Part shown: in pieces, positions 1-10,631 of the stretch
Position numbering within the stretch: the first letter of the stretch is position 1
Layout of the letters: every line of letters starts with the position of its first letter
NCBI GenBank assembly: GCA_916048095.2
Contig: OU696583.1
Coordinates: 4,019,750-4,083,749, forward strand
Origin: Sacculina carcini
Lineage: Eukaryota > Arthropoda > Thecostraca > Sacculinidae
Direction: 5' to 3'
DNA: 64,000 nt
Program-made: the position numbers and the translations under genes
The notes under the pieces: model-generated
Seen by the model: only the letters and a program-made list of their open reading frames with translations
The model's database searches: none
What the model was told of the DNA's origin: nothing

Positions 1-804
1 AGGCAGTTGGTTGAAAAATAGGAGCCGTTGAATTCAATTTATGTCGTGCCTGCAAATCAGCTTTACTGGCCATTGGTTTTGCACTCGGCGTATCATTTGC
101 ACTTGGCAAAATGTCAAAATAGCCACTCTCGTTCACTCTGCCGTTGAATGTTGCATAGGCATTGTTGAATTGAGGCAGCTTGCTTGCCTCATCTGCTGGC
201 CTTTTCTTTTCGTCGACATGCTGCTGATTATCTGAAGTGTCAGGTTCAAGTTTGCGTGTAGATTCGCACAACAACGGATCTTCCATGTGTTGTGCAATTT
301 TTATCTCCAACTCGGCAGTTGCTACGGCATCGTCCGACTTTTGTTGCTCGATTTGCAACTCAATTTGTTTTTGTTCAACGCGAGCTGAGATCGCCGTCTA
401 GTCTGTGCAGCCTGTAATTGTGTAAGTGTGTAACCTACGTAATTAGAACGTTGTTCCGACTATCGCACTCGCTCTGGATGATGCAATCGAGCCTTCCAGC
501 AATGACACGCAGGACCGTGCATCGTCCTGCCTGTCAATCAGATATTGTTTTGCACGGTCGCTCACAGTTCGGTACTGATCTTTGACATCTTTCATAAACG
601 ATTCAGCGACCTTTTGGTCAGTTTCTTCCGCAGAAGTGTATCGTGTTCTTCACACAACTCGGTCAATGTCGCCTCGATATCGCTTAGCAGTTTGCCTAAC
701 GCGGTACGGCTTCCCGCATTGTCAATCAGAAGATGAGCACTTTCGCACTGGCGATCAAGATGTTCATTCAGTCTTCTAGGATTCATACGCAAACCACTAG
801 CCAT
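1..804 (-). pseudogene. gag-like gene of an LTR retrotransposon, cut by left edge
   Basis: I see three stretches of minus-strand reading frame that follow one another and look like one gag-type protein. The start chosen is the ATG at 804 (protein begins MASGLRMNPRRL). The first part (804 to about 615) has heptad-like leucines and a DRQCESAHLLID segment; a one-base shift near 615 leads to a second part ending at a stop near 443; a third frame is open from about 408 through base 1, with a Gln/Glu-rich likely coiled coil (VEQKQIELQIEQQK) followed by a Lys/Pro/Ser-rich tail. Long helical N-termini of this kind are usual in BEL/Pao Gag upstream of the DUF1759 region. DUF1759, zinc fingers and pol would lie outside the window, so the class is inferred. 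It is broken twice. A decayed host coiled-coil gene is the alternative. Confidence 0.5.
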
Positions 805-1439
805 AGTACGGAATTGGAGAGAAACCTCAGACAATGGCGAAATAAACCGAGTGAGAAATTGTGAGAAAAACTGTACTGTGACAACAAACGGGTGTGAAGC
901 GGGAAGATATACCGGAATTAACTCGCCGTATTATTTTGAAACAGTGCATCTGTGCGTGTGTTTTGGTGAATTTGGACGGACAACTGTGTCCGGTGTGTAC
1001 AGCGGCGGCGGTCTTTCGGAAAACGCGAAACAAAATGTAAAGCAAATACATGAGCGATGTGTAGGCAAATACGCAACTTATGCGCACGCACACCAAACGT
1101 ACAGACACACGATATTTCTGCAATATCTAACGGCAAGAAGCGATATACGTAAACACAGGCGAATATACTAATTACAGGCGATAAACAAAAACAGAGCTCA
1201 CCTCACAGTCTTTCTTCTCCCTTAGATGTCACAGTTTATCAAGCAAAAATGTCCGGCGTCTGACGCTATGACCAAACCAAATGGCACTCCCCGAGATGGC
1301 TGCTTTGTTGGAAACCCGTACGGCGACATTGCAATTAGTGATTGAATTAAGATGAGTGCGCGACATCTAGCGATCGATTTCTAATAACTAGTTTATATAA
1401 CACTATTAAGCACACTATTAAACACACAATAACATAAAG
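805..1439. other. no recognisable gene; possible 5' region of the left-edge element
   Basis: About 630 bases between the gag-like start and the remnant of LINE-A. They should include the leader or 5' LTR of the left-edge element, but no matching second LTR is present in the window, so no boundary can be set. I see no coding pattern on either strand beyond chance short frames. Confidence 0.4.
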
Positions 1440-1616
1440 CACAATTTGAAGCGTGGCGGCAACAATCTTGATTTGAGAGAACCGAGGGATGAGTTAAACT
1501 ATCCTAAGAAATAGGTGACATATGAAGGAAACATTCAGTAGCAAAAGACACATGCATATTGACATAAAGAGTCCAAATCAGCGTTACGACAATCCGAGAA
1601 TCTAATACGTTTGTAT
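1440..1616 (-). pseudogene. LINE-A ORF2 linker fragment (after endonuclease)
   Basis: A minus-strand frame reads like the segment between endonuclease and RT in CR1/Jockey-type ORF2, which normally has an R-x-D...(F/Y)N-x-x-L pattern before a Pro-Leu/Arg motif; here FNSSLGSLKSRLLPPR is visible near the end. It lies directly outside the left LTR of Gypsy-1 and is off by one base from the frame on the other side. It stops making sense at about 1440, where the LINE is truncated. Too short to be certain. Confidence 0.4.
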
Positions 1617-1820
1617 TGTGTATTCGACGTTCAAGAATATGAATAAATCAGGAGCACAATGAACACAACTGTATTTCCCAACAGCCACCAACCAAGTCCC
1701 CAATACGCCACACCTCGCCAATCACTATGCCGTTCCACTCAATCGATAATTCCTTCATATTCTTTCGCAATGCTTACAATTCTAACAGTCAAAGTAATAA
1801 CACAATTCGAATATAGTCCA
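1617..1820 (-). repeat. 3' LTR of Gypsy-1
   Basis: Aligns end to end with 6135-6338, with identical length. On the minus strand it starts TGGACTATATTCG and ends ATACACA. Just inside it (1821-1838) the minus strand is a run of A and G (AAAGGGGGGAGGAG), the expected polypurine primer for plus-strand DNA synthesis, which fixes this as the 3' copy. The outer flank is GTAT. Confidence 0.9.
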
Positions 1821-2177
1821 ACTCCTCCCCCCTTTAGTTGAAACTACACCGAAATCTCACTATAACGCATCAAAGGCTCAAAACGAATGTTTGCCCCAAC
1901 AAGATCAAATACCAACAAGGGAAAAATGCATTATATACGCCACCAGATACCAATGGTTCAAATACAAAAACACTCACCCTCTCTACAACTGCCCCCTGGC
2001 AGTACGCACACACTACAACATAAAAAATTCCACACACACGCATCAAACACACACGCATCCAACTTACATATAGTCTTTGAACCACACCGGCTTCTTACGA
2101 ATGTGCTGTGATCTGCGTGGCACCGGTGAAGAATACGCCATCTCCGTCTCTGCTCCGATTTCGTCCTCGACCGTCTC
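1821..2177 (-). other. Gypsy-1 polypurine tract and 3' non-coding stretch
   Basis: Starts (in plus coordinates) with the polypurine tract complement at 1821-1838, followed by about 340 bases without coding signal up to the pol stop at 2178. The stretch is CA-rich (ACACACGCATC repeats near 2034-2065). Confidence 0.6.
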
Positions 2178-5100
2178 CTAAGCCCTTTCGTCTGTCTCCA
2201 CCACCTCCGGTTGTACGTTCGCTTCCTCCCGCGTCAATTCACCGCCATCAGCTACCTGAACACCGGCACTTTCTGCTCCGTCATCAGCCACCGGCTCTTG
2301 AACATCGGTTTCAGCACGCTCAGGTACATCGCTTGCAGCGACACATCTTGCGCGCACATGGTCGGCGTGGCGAATGAACTCACGATTGTCAGGAAGCCGC
2401 ATGTGCACCAGTAACCCATACACCAACACCACCCTTGCTGGAGTCCATGTAGTGATGCTACCCGGTTTGTTGGTCACGTAGACAGGGTCCTCCGGCTGGA
2501 AGTTACGACCTCCAGACATACGCCGCTCTTCTGACGCTGGCTTTGCCCAGCTGAGGTCCAGATGTGTTCTCGGTCGACGCTTGAACAACATCTCGGCCGG
2601 TGCTTTCCCGGTCACACTGTGAGGAATGTTGCGGTAGCTGAACAACCATCGACACAATCTTACATGAATAGGCGCCGGTCTCTGCTTTTTGAGACCCGTT
2701 TTCACATTTTTCACCATCGATTCAGCGAGGCCGTTCGACGGCGGATGTCTTGGTGGTGAAAATCGCTGCTTGATTCCATTCATCGACAGAAAAGACCACA
2801 TTTCCACACTGTTGAAGCAAGTGGCATTGTAAGACACCACTACTTCCGGCAGTCCATGAGCTGCAAACGCTGTTCGCAACTGATCAATGACGCATGCTGT
2901 AGAAGTAGATCCACAAATAAAAACTTCTGTATACTTGCTGTAGGCGTCAACCACGATCAGCAGCATCTTGCCCTCGACAGGTCCGGCAAAATCGAGATGA
3001 ATTCGCTGCCACGGACCAGAAGATGGAGCCCATGAGCGCTCTGGAACTGAAGGACCCTTTGACCGATTTCTCTGACAAATGTCGCACGACCTTACACGTT
3101 CTTCGATCGTCTGATCAAATCCAGGCCACCACACCATCGATCTCGCCAGTGTCTTGATAGCCACCACCCCGGGATGACCGTTGTGGAGAAGGTTGAGCAC
3201 CAATTTGCGTCCTCGCTCAGGTATGACCAGGCGACAACCCCACAGAAGGCACACGTGATCGACAGACAACTCGTCCCTTCTGGCGGAGAACGACTGGAAC
3301 TCACCACGAACGCTATCCGGCCATCCATGCAACGTATAGCGGACCACTGTGGCTAACACTGGATCCTTCCCTGTCCATGTGCAAACATCGCGTACTCGCA
3401 CCAACCTGGTATCCACTTCTGAAAGCAGATGCACGACATCACCTGGTTGTGGCACCTCCCTCGGCGACTCCGGCAATGGAAGTCTTGACAATTCGTCACA
3501 GTGCCCATTTCTTTGGCCAGGTACGTACTTAAACTCAAACGAGTACGCGGACAACGTCAACCGCCACCTCAACACTCTGGGGACACTGCGTCTGGCAGAG
3601 GCTTATGGCTTGACAACAAAGCCAACAAGGGCCGGTGGTCTGTTGTTACGGTGAATGACCTTCCGCACACAAATTGGTGAAATTTCGTCACCATAAATAC
3701 CATACCCAGGGCTTCCCTTTCCAGCTGGCTATAGTTGCGCTCGGCTGCTGATAACGTTCTTGACGCGAACCGCACCGGACGCTCCCCGTCTTCCGTCACA
3801 ACCGACATCACCGCTCCAACTCCGACTGGTGAAGCATCGGCGGCCACTACTACAGGAAGAGTGCCGTCGGAATGGGCCAGACACGTCGCTGAACAAAGTT
3901 GTTCCTTGGTATCTTCAAACGCGCGCATATCTCGGCTTCCCCATTGCCACTTCACGTCCTTCTTTAGCAGCTGGTACGTTGGTGATGCAGTATGTGCCAA
4001 CATTGGAAGAAACTCACTGTAGTACGTGAGCAAGCCAAGATACGACTTGAGCTGTCGCACATTAGTTGGCACCGGAGCTCTCTGGACTGCCCAGACTTTC
4101 TCTTCTAGCGGTTCCACCCCTCTTGCACTCTCCCCATAGCCCAAATAAGTGACCGACGCGACCGCCCACTGACATTTGGCTGTGTTGCTCTTCAGACCAT
4201 CGCTGGCCAGTCTCCGCAGAATTTCTCGGACATTCTCTCGATGTTCCTTTTCCGTCTTGCCTGTCACACAAATATCGTCCAGAACACAGCAACACAGTTC
4301 ATGTCAGCAAAAATTTCCTCCATATATTTATGAAAGATCGCTGGTGCTGGTGATATCCAAAACATCAGCCTCGTTGCCGCAAATAGACCACGATGCGTGT
4401 TGACCACTGTGTACTGTTGGCTTGTCTCGTCTAGCGGCACCTGGAGATAGGCATCCTTCAAATCCACCTTAGTGAACAGTTTTCCTCACGCTAACTTGTT
4501 AATCAAATCCTCCACTCTCGGCAACGAGTACTAGTGGATATGTGTAGCCTTGTTCACCGTCAAATTGATGCTGCCGCACAGTCTTACCGATTTTCCGTCG
4601 GCTTTCCGAACTGCTACCAAAAGTGCCGCCCAATTTGAAGTTTTCACTGGTTTCAAAATACCCGCCGCCACTTGACGATCTAATTCCGCAGCCACTGCGT
4701 CCTTCAGAGCCAGTGGCACCCGACGATGCCGGTATAATTTTGGTGACACTGTTGGATCAATTGTCAAGCTGGCCACAAACTTGGTGCACCCCAGACTACC
4801 ATCGACGAGCTGCGGAAATTCAGACAAAATTTTGGAATGTGACACTTCTTCCACCGCCTTATATGAGAATACTGTACTCCAGTTCAGCCTCAGATGTTTC
4901 ATCCAGTTGCGACCCAGTAAGGTAGAGTATGTCCCTGTAATCTGGAACACAATCAGTGTTAAATCCGCGGTCTGCTGGTAGTGTGACACTCTCATCACTA
5001 CCTTCCCCACCACTGGAATTCGTTGACCCGTGAACGACGTCAGCTGCTCATTGACCGGGTCCAACCGCATACTTTGCCACAATTGCCGGAACTGTCGCTC

Positions 5101-5280
5101 ACTCATGACTGACAAGGACGCGCCAGTATCCACCTCGAATTCCACTGTGGTATCATTCAATGAAAGGAATATTTTGATCGGTTCCTCTCTACTCGCGACA
5201 GCGGAAGTAGCAGACTCACCAACCCGGAACATGGGATACGTTGTGGAATTTTCGTGATCGAACTCCCGCACTTGATTCAC
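2178..5280 (-). pseudogene. Gypsy-1 pol: protease, RT, RNase H, integrase (broken)
   Basis: Four frames in series. 5280-4531 has the aspartic protease motif (VDTGASLSVM) and the start of RT; 4467-4264 has RT block FTKVDLKDAYLQVP-like (LKDAYLQVPL); 4267-3569 has the RT thumb (LGLLTYYSEFLP) and RNase H (VAADASPVGVGAV; TTDHRPLL); 3575-2178 has the RNase H tail (FKYVPGQRN), the integrase HHCC finger (CDICQRN), catalytic core and C-terminal DNA-binding part. The integrase reads HLDFAGP for the first Asp and GLAESMVK for the Glu, but VVSYNATCF where SDNGTQF is usual, so the second catalytic Asp is Tyr (near 2835). Breaks lie at about 4500, 4265 and 3572. Pol would act inside virus-like particles to copy and integrate the element. 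Confidence 0.9.
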
Positions 5281-6060
5281 ACGTCGGCTTGTGCCAGATA
5301 GTGCTTCCTGTCCCTCTGCTGCGTTGGCTCCTGACGCTGCTGTTTATGTTTCTGAACAGAGCTCAAACTCATCTTTTTGATGTGCCCGATTTTCCCACAC
5401 TGAAAACATTTCCGGTTTTTGAATGGGCACTCACTGGCTGCGTGCTGGTCAGCGTCATCGAAAACAGGTCTGCTCACTCTTGTCCTTCGCTTTCTGGACC
5501 ACATGAATCACACCTGTTCTGCCAGACCTCGACTCCATCTCTCGATTATGCAGTCTTGCTTGCTCGAAGCCCTTGGCGTGGTCGATTATCTGCTGTAGAC
5601 TCATGTGCTTCTGTAGCGCTTTTTCCCGCACCACGGAATTTGTCACCCCTGCAATCATGTGCTGACGAAGTTGACGGTCAACGTCCGCGAACTGACACGA
5701 AGCCGCCAACTTCCGCAATCGTGCTAAATACAAATAGATGGATTCATCCGGTTTCTGAACAGCATGTCGAAAAACATCACACTCGTAATCGACATTCACT
5801 TTGGGCACGAAGTAATCATTCAGTTGTTGCACCACAACATAATACACATCCACACTACCACTTGCGACACCCGCAGGAACTGGTAAATGTTGTTCAACAT
5901 CAAATACCTCCACCCCGGCTCAATTCAAGAGAAGTGCTTTCTTTCTCCCCGGGTGCACGATGTCCATAGCCAGGCACATATTTTCAAAACGTTTTAGACA
6001 CATAGGCCAGTCACCCGGTGTGCCAAAATCAAATTGCGTTATCTCTAACATGCCCGCCAT
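5277..6060 (-). pseudogene. Gypsy-1 gag (frameshifted)
   Basis: The start chosen is the ATG at 6060 (MAGMLEITQFDFG), 55 bases inside the primer site. A stop and frame change near 5920 lead to a 150-residue capsid-like frame (5913-5455) with YFVPKVNVDYE and the major-homology-like stretch around VREKALQKHMSLQQI. A further frame change leads to the nucleocapsid part (5504-5277) with one CCHC-like knuckle CFQCGKIGHIKKM, in which the fourth metal ligand position is Ser instead of Cys. Gag forms the virus-like particle and binds element RNA. Broken at two points, so not functional. Confidence 0.8.
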
Positions 6061-6114
6061 ACTGATTACACACCGCAAGAAAAAACCATAAAATCTCACC
6101 AGACCGTAATTTTT

Positions 6115-6128
6115 CATCCTCGTCGCCA
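6115..6128 (-). other. primer binding site of Gypsy-1 (tRNA-Ser type)
   Basis: On the minus strand the 14 bases TGGCGACGAGGATG start six bases after the 5' LTR. They are complementary to ...CATCCTCGTCGCCA, which I recognise as the usual eukaryotic tRNA-Ser(GCU) 3' end. This places first-strand priming here and confirms the minus orientation. The tRNA identity is from memory, not a search. Confidence 0.75.
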
Positions 6129-6134
6129 ATTTAG

Positions 6135-6338
6135 TGTGTATTCGACGTTCAAGAATATCAATATACCAGGAGCACAACGAACACAACTGTATTTACCAGC
6201 AGCCACCAACCAAGTTCCCAATACGCCACTCCTCTCCAATCACGACGCCGTTCCACTCAATCGACAGTTCCTTCATATTCCTTCGCAATGCTTACAATTG
6301 TAACAGCCAAAGTAATAACGCAATTCGAATATAATCCA
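6135..6338 (-). repeat. 5' LTR of Gypsy-1
   Basis: Partner of 1617-1820, same 204-bp length, about 91% identical by hand alignment. It would contain the element's promoter. Its outer flank is GTTT, one mismatch from GTAT on the other side. Confidence 0.9.
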
Positions 6339-7274
6339 GTTTGGGAGATTTGTAAGTGATAGGGAGGCGGGCAGAAAATTCAACCAATGAATGATCAGAA
6401 ATGGAGGAATCAATAGGAAAATCAGTTATATCTCTAATTAGAATAGTAGACTCGGAGAAAGAAAGGAGGATCAAATGTGTGACCGTGAACATGAGTAGGG
6501 CAGCATATATGATTACGAATACCTGATGAATCGATTAATTGTAAAAACGAAAAAGAAGACTTGAGATGGGGTGCATCAACCCAAAGGTTGAAGTCACCAC
6601 AAATCACTATTATAGAAGAGAAAATTGGAAGAAGTGTGTCTAGAAGAGGAGAAAACTCATCAAGAAAAATTGAAGAAGAGAAAGACTTAAGACGACGATA
6701 AATGTTGACAATACATACAGGAAGAGTATTTGCCCTATTATTTTACAGCAGATGTATTCAAATGCTTGATAGGAATTTCTACAGTACATATATAGGCATT
6801 GATACTATTAGAATTATAGAGAAAAGAAAGACCACCGCCAGAGCATTCACGACAATTATGAAAAGATGAGTAGCCAGCAGGAAGAGAGCGGTCCAAGGAG
6901 GAAATTTCAGCAACAGAGAGCCACGATTCAATAACCAGAAAAATATCATACTTGGGAAGGATGGACGCAAAAAGTGATTTTTTAGACCTAATAGACCTGA
7001 AATTCAAGACAGCATATTTTAATAAACCAATTTCATTATTAGACTTAGAACGAGAAATTATGGAAAATGAATCAGAGAGAGAAGAAAGACACTTATCAGC
7101 GGATGAAGTACTGATTGAAGGAAGCAGAACTGAAGATCCAGCATCTCTTTCCGAAGTAGACTGCTGAGCACAATCAGTCAGGCCGGAGGTCACATCTAGT
7201 TTTCCGAGTTGGAATCCTCGAAAGTCTGAGTGCGGCTGATCAGATGGGTCCTCGATGACGTGAACCAAGGACAC
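6339..7274 (-). pseudogene. LINE-A ORF2: APE-type endonuclease domain (broken)
   Basis: The frame 7274-6738 contains the classic start of a LINE endonuclease (VLNFRSIRSKK...YDIFLVIESWL) and a GGGLSFLYNS strand. After a frameshift the next part, near 6600-6400, reads VICGDFNLWVDAP (Asp-Phe-Asn catalytic motif), PTHVHGHTFD and ISDHSLVEF (the final SDH motif). These residues nick target DNA in target-primed reverse transcription. The Asp/His residues are mostly present, but the frame is split at least twice and the domain is cut by the Gypsy-1 LTR at 6338. It overlaps the end of ORF1 by about 80 bases. Confidence 0.8.
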
Positions 7275-8496
7275 GACGGGTCGAATGATGTGTGGCCGAT
7301 GTTCGCACTACCCGCACGTGCACAGTTGACACACTTGCGAGCATTTTTCGCCGGGCACGATTTGGTAGTGTGCTTCCAGCACACACCCAAAAGTGGCCTC
7401 CTGGGTTCTACACTTATCAGCCTTGTGGCTATGTCGTTGACATTTGATGCAGCGCGTGACCCAGAAGCGGTCGTAGACCAGGCATCTGCGGTTACCAAGT
7501 AGACGAATCCGGACTTCATGATGATATCACGGATTGTGGGAGAGACAGCCACAACAACTGTTTTGGTGTGCTACGACGACTTCTTGGAAAACAGCACACG
7601 ATAATCAGCTGCGCGGTTGATTGCAGCTTTGACCTGGCTGATATTCCTGCTGACAAACTCGGTTTGACAAACATGTTTTCTTTGGCAATGTCAGAGCTGA
7701 CAGATGTGATTGTCAACTTGGGCAGAACTTCGCCAGGACATGACGTCCTCAAGTGGCTCACATGTTTGATTATCCTCAAGGCGTGACCAACGGTCTTGTC
7801 TGGCAATTTCACTTTGACAGAACCACGCTTGGTGGTTGTCATACCCAGCACTGGCACAGATTGAAGTGCCTCTGAGTACGAGCTCCACCGCGACTTCATC
7901 GGAAGACTTCACAATGATCTCACGGGATACTGCTTGTGAATATGTGCGCGGTTGCTGCACCACACACGATGTCGGAGTTGGCAGGAGAGATGTGGGAGAT
8001 GGCATGAGAGATGGCGGCATAGGAAGACGTGGAGACGAGAGTTTTCGCTTGCAGACCAGTTGAAGCTGCTGCTTGATTTCATTGACATAGTCAATGTCAA
8101 GTATTAGTCTGTTCTTGCAGTGACTGACTGTCAGCTGGCTTGTCAAGTTGGCAAGCAAGCTGGTTTGTCAAGTTGGCATTCATCGGCTTTGGCGGAGGGT
8201 GACGAGTGAAAAACACTGTCCAGCCATGCGCGCATCTCGGCTGTGTTCGTGTCGCGAGACAGAGTGCAGTTTTCACAAGTGAATGCGCATCTTGTCGTGA
8301 AGAAATTCATCACGACGTATCTGGGCAAACGTGAGCATTTCACGTGCACATATTTGCTGCATTTTGAGCAGCACCGTGCAGAGTCAGAGACGGCCGTTTT
8401 GCACACGCCACAGTCGGTGCCGGCAGGAGGGGAGGCAGCACGGGAGGGCTGGGGTTCGGCTGGTTTGTTTACCACACTCATTACGAGTGCGATCAA
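7196..8496 (-). pseudogene. LINE-A ORF1: PHD-like finger plus CCHC knuckles (broken)
   Basis: Starts near 8496 (MSVVNK in frame just after). The N-terminus has a PHD-like Cys/His cluster (CGVCKTAVS...CCSKCSKYVHVKC...FTCENC). A Pro/Ser/Thr linker follows, then an RRM-like or gag-like middle (VKVKLPDKTVGHALRI in a shifted frame), then knuckles CWKHTTKSC and CVNCARAGSANIGHTSF with a final CP. This order is known in ORF1 proteins of CR1/L2-type LINEs, which bind element RNA as a nucleic-acid chaperone. At least three frames are needed (8496-8143, 8158-7691/7899-7516, 7552-7196), so it is inactive. A host PHD protein is unlikely given the adjoining endonuclease. Confidence 0.75.
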
Positions 8497-8533
8497 ATCA
8501 CCGATCGAGACGAATCACAGGTAGACGCGCATA

Positions 8534-8535
<2 letters not shown>

Positions 8536-8570
<35 letters not shown>

Positions 8571-8720
8571 ACACACGCACACGAACGCTCACACACACGC
8601 ACTGTCACACGCAGGAAGGGTCGGGCGGGCAGACGCGCATACAAACACACGACACACGCACAGAGACGCTGGCCGGTGTTTGAACACCCACACACACACA
8701 CAATCACACACGAAGGGTCG
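8536..8720. repeat. (CA)n-rich tract, two blocks
   Basis: Two CA-rich blocks separated by unique sequence; the phrase cagacgcgcatacaaacaca occurs (with one base difference) at about 8522 and 8631, so the pair looks like a local duplication that carried the microsatellite. It lies in the 5' leader of LINE-A. Confidence 0.7.
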
Positions 8721-8969
8721 GACCAGGCACAAAATAGCACCTAGCCGCTAAATCCTTAACCATGATCACAACGCTAAACACCACGAAAACGCAAATAGCA
8801 GCATCACCACGTAAGCACATCTGCACGGGACAATCTCTCAAAAAAGAGTGAACAATCTCACACACACACCCACACCCACCCATACACACACACTCTACCG
8901 TACACAGGCACACTCGGACAGACATACACTAGGCGCGCGCATGCTACCCAATAATGTGCTGGCTTTATT
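8721..8969. other. unassigned, between LINE-A leader and Gypsy-3 pol end
   Basis: CA-rich low-complexity DNA (8850-8910) and a short unique part. The 3' LTR of Gypsy-3 should start here on the minus strand (a TGTCAGTGAAATAAAG start lies just below 8990), but no partner LTR is present, so it cannot be delimited. Confidence 0.35.
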
Positions 8970-9440
8970 TCACTGACATATCCCCCAGGCAACACTACTT
9001 CGATCCTGACAATATTTCTGAGGAGGCCTCAACGTCGTTCGGTCTCGTAGCTGCATTCCAGAGGGTTCCACATTCTGCTCAAGCGGCCGAGTTGAATCTT
9101 CATCTGGCACCACGTCTTCCTCTGTTTCCGCCAACTGCCGTGCCGGCTCGGCCATGTCTCTTTGCTGATGGGCTGGACTTGGCCGCACATTGTTTTCACG
9201 TGGTCCTGCAGCGGGCGTAGGCTCTGTAGTTGCTATACCTGCTTTTCTGACGTGAGATATGTGCCGCTTCACGCCATCTTCCAGTGTCACACTCCACGGA
9301 CCGACACACTTTACACGATGTGGGCCGCTGCACTCTGACGTGCAGCGATTATCGCGTGGTCGCAGGAATATAAAATCGCCGACGCTATATGGTGTGGTTG
9401 AAGTACCGACTCTTGTATCCTCCCTGCCAACTCTTATCAA
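8970..9440 (-). pseudogene. Gypsy-3 integrase C-terminal region
   Basis: A 156-codon frame with the pattern VGDFIFLRPRDNRCTSECSG...VTLEDGVKRHISHVRKAG, typical of the C-terminal DNA-binding domain of Ty3/Gypsy integrases, followed by an acidic Pro/Glu tail ending in MQLRDRTTLRPPQKY, the usual basic end of pol. It is the tail of a gene whose catalytic core lies 12 kb away beyond LINE-B (21101-21466). Confidence 0.75.
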
Positions 9441-10213
9441 GATGTGAGTCAGAAAATCAGAAATGTATTGCCACTTTATACAACAAAGTACATATTAGTA
9501 CAGTGTACACATTAGTACATAGTACAGTGTATTGGCATGGATGAAATTATACATACAAATCACACAATGTACACACAAATGAAAATGCATCTTGAAAAAC
9601 TTGGTCTCACAGCGGAATAAGACACACAAAAACACGTGTACTACAGAATAATGATTAATATCTGTGTGGGCTCAAGAATCTATGTACATATTTAAAATAT
9701 ATCTATATAATTTTCTGCTGAAAGATTTATAGGAGCTGGAAGATGTAATTGAACGTGGAAGTTTATTGTACAGACGGGGGGCAATGTATTGGAAGGATTT
9801 GGAAGACCATGATGATTCGGAAACTGCTTGGGGTTCTAATATGCCTTAGATGATCGAGTGTTAGTGTTATGTGAGACTGGCACTACCAGCTCCTTCAGAT
9901 AGGGCAGGGGGAGTTGATCAATTTGAAAGTACATATTGAAAGTATATAACATATTTTGTGTTGTGTCAAATATTTAAAAGGAAGTCATCTCAATGTTTTT
10001 AGGTATCGAGAGGTTGGATGATGGGAAGGAAATCTGAAAACAAAACGGCCTGATTGGTTGAGAATAGATAAGAAGGAAGAAATGTCTTTTTTGGTAGAGG
10101 ATAAAACAAAGAGGAACAATAATTGAGATGGGGGAAATGAAAGCATTAATTAGAGCAATGGAGGAACGTTGATCTATGTATTTACGTGACATATAGAGGT
10201 TAAGTAGTATATA
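9441..10213 (-). pseudogene. LINE-B ORF2 C-terminus and 3' UTR
   Basis: From 10213 downward the minus strand reads like the RT thumb (YIDQRSSIALINAFISPI), then near 9840-9680 the conserved end of L2/CR1 ORF2 (SSWSSKSFQYIAPRLYNKL followed by PRSITSSSSYKSF). Several frames are needed. About 230 bases of 3' untranslated sequence follow to about 9441, with ACAGTGTA/TTAGTACA repeats. Bounded on the right by the left LTR of Gypsy-2. Confidence 0.7.
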
Positions 10214-10609
10214 TGTAACGAAAATGAGAGATGTATTAACACGAAAACAAATAAGCAAATTGGTCACGCTCACCAATATAACATCTGTGGTAAAAAACTC
10301 AACGTTTGGAAAACCACACTGAACCAATGACAGTCTCTCGAGCCAACAAATACTCCACTCTCCTCAATCCCTTCACGCCAATCAACCACTCGCCTCTCCC
10401 GCCCCAATTTGTCACGCACATACAACAACACGAAGGAAACGTGTTACACCACGAATCACAAAAAGACGAAATTTCGCTCAAGTAAAATTCACGATGAATT
10501 ACTAGTTTAGATAATATAGCCGAAATAATAAAATACACTCAAACCAATTCATCACCGAAACATTAATCAGACTAACCAATGAACGTATGAGTCGCCATCT
10601 ATAGATCCA
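10214..10609 (-). repeat. 3' LTR of Gypsy-2
   Basis: Matches 13972-14362 along its whole length; on the minus strand it starts TGGATCTATAGATGG and ends TTCGTTACA. It has six extra bases (ATACAACA region near 10420) relative to the partner. Confidence 0.85.
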
Positions 10610-10631
10610 GTAGATCAATCTACAACACCAT

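Larger units (their letters stand above)
1617..6338 (-). mobile_element. Gypsy-1, Mag/K02A2.6-like Ty3/Gypsy retrotransposon
   Basis: Two 204-bp direct repeats (1617-1820 and 6135-6338), both TG...CA, bound a 4.3-kb interior. In minus-strand order the interior has a tRNA-type primer site, gag with a CCHC knuckle, protease, RT, RNase H and integrase, then a purine tract beside the 3' LTR. By hand count the LTRs differ at 18 of 204 positions (about 9%), so the insertion is not recent. The pol frame is broken at least three times and the integrase lacks a catalytic Asp, so this copy is dead. The Gag pattern (WPMCLKRFENM...YFVPKVNVDYE...F) is the one found in Mag-type and K02A2.6-like elements. 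The element interrupts LINE-A. Confidence 0.9.
1440..8496 (-). mobile_element. LINE-A, CR1/L2/Jockey-like non-LTR retrotransposon, split by Gypsy-1
   Basis: The order on the minus strand is ORF1 with PHD-like and CCHC zinc fingers (8496-7196), APE-type endonuclease (7274-6339), the Gypsy-1 insertion (6338-1617), then about 175 bases of post-endonuclease linker (1616-1440). The flanks of Gypsy-1 carry GTAT (1613-1616) and GTTT (6339-6342), a 4-bp duplication with one mismatch, and the protein pattern resumes on the left side, so both halves probably belong to one copy. RT and the 3' end are missing. ORF1 and ORF2 overlap or abut in different frames, and both carry several frameshifts. Assignment to the CR1/L2/Jockey group rests on the PHD-containing ORF1 plus endonuclease, not on RT. 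Confidence 0.65.

Noticed and set aside
8331-8744. Plus-strand frame of 137 codons
   Set aside because: It is the antisense of LINE-A ORF1 continuing into a CA tract.
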